NCBI GenBank assembly: GCA_023419995.1 | Contig: JAEZXF010000338.1 | Location: 1-8,258, forward strand | Direction: 5' to 3' | DNA: 8,258 bases | Origin: Pseudomonadota bacterium | GTDB taxonomy: Bacteria; Pseudomonadota; Alphaproteobacteria; Rhizobiales; Rhizobiaceae | Part shown: in pieces, positions 5,141 through 8,258 of the stretch | Layout: every line of letters begins with the position of its first letter | Numbering within the stretch: the stretch's first letter is position 1 | Made by a program: the position numbers and the translations under genes | Notes under the pieces: generated by a model | What the model saw: the letters and a program-made list of their open reading frames with translations, nothing else | Told to the model about the DNA's origin: nothing | Databases searched by the model: none

Positions 5141-7201
5141 ATGACCGCCTCGAAAGACCCGCTCGTCCTGTTCATGCCGTCCGGCAAGCGCGGGCGTTTT
5201 CCGGTCGGCACGCCGGTGCTCGACGCCGCCCGCCAGCTCGGCGTCTATGTCGAGAGCGTGTGCGGCGGCCGCGCCACCTGCGGCCGCTGCCAGGTCGAGG
5301 TGCAGGAAGGCAGCTTCGCCAAGCACGGCATCGTCTCGTCCTGCGACCACATCTCGCCCAAGGGGCCGAAGGAGGAGCGCTACGAGCGCGTGCGCGGGCT
5401 GCCCGAGGGCCGCCGCCTCTCCTGCTCGGCCACGGTCGAGGGCGACCTCGTGGTCGACGTGCCGCAGGACACGGTCGTCAACGCGCAGGTGGTGCGCAAG
5501 GCCGCGACCGACCGCGTCATCGAGCGCAATCCGGCGGTGAGGCTGTGCTACGTCGAGGTCGACGAGCCCGACATGCACAAGCCGCTCGGCGACCTCGACC
5601 GGCTGAAGGCGGTGCTGGCCAAGGATTGGGGCATAGACGACCCCGCCGTGCCGCTGCGGCTCCTGCCCCAGGTGCAGAAGATCCTGCGCAGGGAGAGCTG
5701 GGGCGTCACCGTCGCCGTCCACCACGACGAGGACGAGGCGCGCGCCGAAATCCTCGCCATGTGGCCCGGCCTGCACAACGAGGCCTACGGCATCGCCTGC
5801 GACATCGGCTCGACCACCATCGCCCTGCACCTCGTGTCGCTGCTGTCGGGCCGCGTCGTCGCCTCGGCCGGCGCGTCGAACCCGCAGATCCGCTTCGGCG
5901 AGGATCTGATGAGCCGCGTCTCCTACGTGATGATGAACCCCGACGGCCGCGAGGCGATGACCTCGGCCGTGCGCGAGGCGGTCAACGGGCTGATCGACAA
6001 GGTCTGCGCCGAGGGTGGTGTGCAGGCCGACGACATCCTCGACGCCGTCTTCGTCGCCAATCCGGTGATGCACCACCTGTTCCTCGGCATCGACCCGACC
6101 GAGCTCGGCCAGGCGCCGTTCGCGCTCGCCGTGTCGGGCACGATCCATACCTCGACGGCGGAACTCGGCCTCAACGCCAATGCCGGCGCGCGCGTCTACC
6201 TCCTGCCCTGCATCGCCGGACATGTCGGCGCCGACGCCGCCGCCGCGACGCTGTCGGAAGGCCCGCACCGCCAGGACGCGATGATGCTGCTGGTCGACGT
6301 CGGCACCAATGCCGAGATCGTGCTCGGCAACCGCCGCCGCGTCGTCGCCGCCTCCTCGCCCACCGGCCCGGCCTTCGAGGGCGCGGAGATCTCGGCCGGC
6401 CAGCGCGCCGCCCCCGGCGCGATCGAGCGGGTGCGCATCGACCCGGAGACCCTGGAACCGCGCTTCAAGATCATCGGCTCGGAGAAATGGTCCGACGAGA
6501 CCGGCTTCGCCGCCGATGCGGCGCGCCTCGGCGTCACCGGCATCTGCGGCTCGGCCATCATCGAGGTGGTGGCGGAGATGTACCTTTGCGGCATCATCTC
6601 CGAGGACGGCGTGGTCGACGGCGGCCTCGCCGCGCGCAGCCCCCGCATCGTGCCGAACGGCCGCACCTTCTCCTACCTGCTGCACGACGGCGCGCCGCGC
6701 ATCGCCGTCACCCAGAACGACGTCCGCGCCATCCAGCGCGCCAAGGCCGCGCTCTCTGCCGGCATCCGGCTGCTGATGGAGAAGCAGGGCGTGACGCAGG
6801 TCGACGCGATCCGCTTCGCCGGCGCCTTCGGCTCGTTCATCGACCCGAAATACGCGATGGTGCTCGGCCTCATTCCCGATTGCGACCTCGCCGCGGTCAA
6901 GGCCGTGGGCAACGCCGCCGGCACCGGCGCGATGATGGCGCTGCTGAACCGCGGCCACCGCCGCGAGATCGAGGAGACGGTCACCCGCATCGAGAAGATC
7001 GAGACCGCGCTGGAGCCGCATTTCCAGCAGCTTTTCGTCGACGCGATGGCCCTGCCGAACAAGGTCGATCCGTTCCCCAGGCTCTCCGCCGCGGTGAAGC
7101 TGCCGCCGCGCAAGGCGGTCGCCGATGCCGGGGCACAGGGTGACGCCGCCCCCCGCCGCCGCTCGCACGAGGAGCGCATGGCGCGGCGCGGGCGGGGATA
7201 G
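5141..7201 (+). CDS. Corrinoid reductive activator: ferredoxin plus ASKHA ATPase (RACo/RamA-like)
   Basis: A 686-residue cytoplasmic protein that uses ATP to return oxidised Co(II) corrinoid to active Co(I). The N-terminal domain (about 5-100) is a plant-type [2Fe-2S] ferredoxin with C41-x5-C47-x2-C50 and C95. A linker domain follows. The ASKHA ATPase part begins at ACDIGSTTIALH (Asp221, phosphate loop), continues with LLVDVGTNAEIVL (Asp386) and SSPTGPAFEGAEI, and ends with RFAGAFGSFID (about 558-567) and GNAAGTGAM. The N-terminal cluster resembles RACo of acetogens; RamA of methanogens has C-terminal ferredoxin domains. The C-terminus is Arg-rich (RRRSHEERMARRGRG). The start at 5141 has AGGA 6 bases upstream; the open frame continues upstream through the RIME-like repeat as non-family sequence. 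In an aerobe, frequent cobalt oxidation would make this activator essential to the module. Confidence 0.93.
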   Translation: MTASKDPLVLFMPSGKRGRFPVGTPVLDAARQLGVYVESVCGGRATCGRCQVEVQEGSFAKHGIVSSCDHISPKGPKEERYERVRGLPEGRRLSCSATVEGDLVVDVPQDTVVNAQVVRKAATDRVIERNPAVRLCYVEVDEPDMHKPLGDLDRLKAVLAKDWGIDDPAVPLRLLPQVQKILRRESWGVTVAVHHDEDEARAEILAMWPGLHNEAYGIACDIGSTTIALHLVSLLSGRVVASAGASNPQIRFGEDLMSRVSYVMMNPDGREAMTSAVREAVNGLIDKVCAEGGVQADDILDAVFVANPVMHHLFLGIDPTELGQAPFALAVSGTIHTSTAELGLNANAGARVYLLPCIAGHVGADAAAATLSEGPHRQDAMMLLVDVGTNAEIVLGNRRRVVAASSPTGPAFEGAEISAGQRAAPGAIERVRIDPETLEPRFKIIGSEKWSDETGFAADAARLGVTGICGSAIIEVVAEMYLCGIISEDGVVDGGLAARSPRIVPNGRTFSYLLHDGAPRIAVTQNDVRAIQRAKAALSAGIRLLMEKQGVTQVDAIRFAGAFGSFIDPKYAMVLGLIPDCDLAAVKAVGNAAGTGAMMALLNRGHRREIEETVTRIEKIETALEPHFQQLFVDAMALPNKVDPFPRLSAAVKLPPRKAVADAGAQGDAAPRRRSHEERMARRGRG

Positions 7202-7213
7202 TCCGGCTATCCC
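7195..7213. terminator. Symmetrical hairpin spanning two convergent stop codons
   Basis: GGGATAG (7195-7201) pairs perfectly with CTATCCC (7207-7213) around TCCGG. Each arm contains the TAG stop codon of one gene: ASKHA on plus, the small acidic protein on minus. Only 5 bp separate the stops. There is no T-tract, so any bidirectional termination would be factor-assisted. Confidence 0.4.
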
Positions 7214-7575
7214 ACCGCGACCACGACGCGCTCGGGCAGCATCGAACCGTCGGTCCAGATGCGGATGCGCGTTTCGGTGGTCGGTGTGGGATAGACCACC
7301 CACTCGGTCGCCTCGGCGTCGTCAAACAAGACCAGTTCGCCAGGTGTCGGAATGACGCCATCGAATTGCGGCGCAGCCGCTTGCGCGACCTCTTCAGGAG
7401 TCCCGACCACCAATTCGGTTCCAGCCTCTTCATGGTAGGCGCACGGCACAGATATGCAGCGGCCATTGAAGAGGATTCGGATAGATTCGACGTCGGGCGT
7501 CGGATTCTCCGGCCGACCGATATCGGAGAGGAAAAACTGGAGATAGGGCGGGGAAATCTTTCTGACTATGCTCAT
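7207..7575 (-). CDS. Small acidic protein, probable immunity protein (copy 2)
   Basis: A 122-residue protein; I do not recognise its family. It is soluble, with no signal peptide or membrane helix. It is clearly paralogous to the product of the preceding gene (7605-7976): both start MS, have an aromatic-rich segment at about 10-16, then share FDG-x3-TP, LLFD/VLFD, T-x-TR-[IV]-RIWT and a C-terminal VV-x-A-[VL]-G. The ATG at 7575 aligns with the paralogue start but has no clear Shine-Dalgarno. A GTG at 7608 overlaps the previous stop (GTGA) and would add 11 residues; translational coupling could favour it. Placed downstream of a nuclease-like C-terminus, a duplicated small acidic protein is most simply an immunity protein. 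This is inferred from context, not from family membership. Confidence 0.72.
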   Translation of the reverse strand: MSIVRKISPPYLQFFLSDIGRPENPTPDVESIRILFNGRCISVPCAYHEEAGTELVVGTPEEVAQAAAPQFDGVIPTPGELVLFDDAEATEWVVYPTPTTETRIRIWTDGSMLPERVVVAVG

Positions 7576-7604
7576 TTTCGATCGACGTCGCGTATGGGTG
7601 GTCT

Positions 7605-7976
7605 TCACCCCAGAGCGATGACGACATCGTCTGGTTCGGTCGGATGGTTCGTCCAGATGCGAACTCTTGTTTGCGTGCCGGGCACGTCCATAGAGAGAAT
7701 TTCCGGCATATTTACATCGAAGAGCAGAACCTTCAACTGCGGTGTCTGGAGCTGGCCGTCGAAGCGGGGCGGTTGGGGTTGCGAGGGAAGCTCGTCGAAG
7801 GGACCAAGCGTGATCCTGGTGTCGCCGTCATTCCAGTAGAGGCAGGTGACGACGAGGCACTCGCTGGTTCCAAAAATGCCAACCGCTCCATACTCGACCG
7901 GGACATCGACATCCATCGAGCCGGCGACATAGAAGCTCACATATTCCGGCGCGACGGAAACGGTTTTTACGCTCAT
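7605..7976 (-). CDS. Small acidic protein, probable immunity protein (copy 1)
   Basis: A 123-residue soluble protein, strongly acidic (about 16 Asp/Glu against 6 Lys/Arg), of no family I recognise. It starts MSVKTVSVAPEYVSFYV, has a central FDGQLQTP and LLFDVN, and ends TRVRIWTNH..PDDVVIALG, the same pattern as the gene at 7207-7575. The ATG at 7976 is preceded by GGAGG at 5 bases and overlaps the stop of the upstream nuclease-like gene by ATGA, so it is translationally coupled to it. That coupling is typical of toxin/immunity pairs. The acidity would suit binding a basic nuclease domain such as the one encoded just upstream. An upstream in-frame start at 8036 would add 20 residues that overlap the toxin frame, and is rejected. 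Confidence 0.8.
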   Translation of the reverse strand: MSVKTVSVAPEYVSFYVAGSMDVDVPVEYGAVGIFGTSECLVVTCLYWNDGDTRITLGPFDELPSQPQPPRFDGQLQTPQLKVLLFDVNMPEILSMDVPGTQTRVRIWTNHPTEPDDVVIALG

Positions 7977-8258
7977 TTCTTCCTCCCGAGATAATGACGA
8001 AGCAAACCACCCTGACTTGCGCTGCACCCGAAGCAATGCGGATATATTCGTGTTGGCATTCCCATAGACCTTGGCATCTGGTGATCGCCTATGAAACTGC
8101 CTGATCTTGTGCCGGAGTCAGTCTTCCCGCACCAATGACAACCCCGCTCCCGGCCGATCCGGTCGATTTCCCGTTGCTCGGCCCGCGTCAGACGACGATT
8201 GGTAGGCGGTGCGGGCGTCCATTCCCATGCGTTGGGCCCTACTCCCGCACCAGTATCC
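7973..8258 (-). CDS. C-terminal end of a polymorphic-toxin-like protein with Cys/His nuclease domain (partial)
   Basis: The right edge cuts this gene; only its last 94 codons are present, in frame from 8257 down to TGA at 7975-7973. It reads NAWEWTPAPP, then a basic helix-like RRLTRAEQREIDRIGRERG, then CHWCGK (codons 8140-8129), FIGDHQMP (GDHQ at 8089-8078), YPHCFGCS (8044-8021) and SQGG. Two CxxC pairs around a GDHQ suggest a zinc-stabilised HNH/treble-clef nuclease with the His as catalytic candidate. From memory, GDHQ-P..YPHC..CS..QGG tails end many Rhs/PAAR-type toxins; this is unverified. The tail is basic and overlaps the next gene by ATGA. Delivery domains, if any, lie beyond the window. 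It could also be a free-standing nuclease. Confidence 0.75.
   Translation of the reverse strand, partial: DTGAGVGPNAWEWTPAPPTNRRLTRAEQREIDRIGRERGCHWCGKTDSGTRSGSFIGDHQMPRSMGMPTRIYPHCFGCSASQGGLLRHYLGRKK

Noticed and set aside
4877..7303. An 808-codon minus-strand frame opposite the ASKHA gene
   Set aside because: Composition is His/Arg/Ala/Gly repetitive with no motifs, while the opposite strand shows a complete ferredoxin/ASKHA protein.
7366..7839. Plus-strand frame of 157 codons across the two small acidic genes
   Set aside because: It has no recognisable domain, while the minus strand has two paralogous proteins with coupled starts and a strong ribosome site.
1..8258. CRISPR array, tRNA, rRNA or insertion sequence
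   Set aside because: No regularly spaced repeats, no cloverleaf-like segment and no transposase or terminal repeat pair were seen.

Overview
The window comes from a high-GC alphaproteobacterium, most likely of the order Hyphomicrobiales (Rhizobiales). Three things point there: strong G/C bias at third codon positions, Shine-Dalgarno starts with ATGA stop/start overlaps, and a RIME-like intergenic palindrome (CTCCCCG..CGGGGAG hairpins flanking inverted GATGAGGGGC arms) of the kind common in rhizobial genomes.

Bases 277-7201 hold a C1 demethylation module on the plus strand. In order it encodes a cobalamin-binding corrinoid protein (277-972), a DUF1638 protein (1265-1882), a small 'virulence factor'-family protein (1970-2272), a Cys-rich MetV-like methylenetetrahydrofolate reductase partner (2265-2831), a MetF-like methylenetetrahydrofolate reductase (2828-3946), a methyltetrahydrofolate:corrinoid methyltransferase (4024-4983) and a ferredoxin/ASKHA reductive activator of corrinoid proteins (5141-7201). 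The inferred flow is: a methylated substrate gives its methyl group to the corrinoid protein through a substrate-specific methyltransferase not present in this window. The pterin methyltransferase then moves the methyl to tetrahydrofolate, and the MetV/MetF pair oxidises methyl-THF to methylene-THF for energy or biosynthesis. The ASKHA protein re-reduces cobalamin that has been accidentally oxidised. The substrate (a methylated amine or betaine would fit) cannot be read from this sequence.

The module is not one simple operon. A 51-residue entericidin-like lipoprotein gene lies on the opposite strand (1055-1210) between the corrinoid and DUF1638 genes. It is separated from DUF1638 by a cluster of CGCATC hexamers. 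The pterin methyltransferase has its own short AT-rich promoter region containing a perfect 9+9 bp palindrome (3987-4008), probably a repressor operator. A RIME-like element sits just before the ASKHA gene. Upstream of the corrinoid gene (1-276) I find no convincing gene but several inverted and direct repeats suited to regulator binding.

From 7207 to the right edge the strand and character change. Three tightly coupled minus-strand genes read inward from the edge. The first is the C-terminal end of a protein with a Cys/His nuclease-like domain (7973 to beyond 8258), read here directly because its start lies outside the window. It is followed by two paralogous small acidic proteins (7605-7976 and 7207-7575). 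I interpret this as the 3' end of a polymorphic toxin locus with duplicated immunity genes. It is more AT-rich than the C1 module and abuts it tail to tail with only 5 bp between stop codons.
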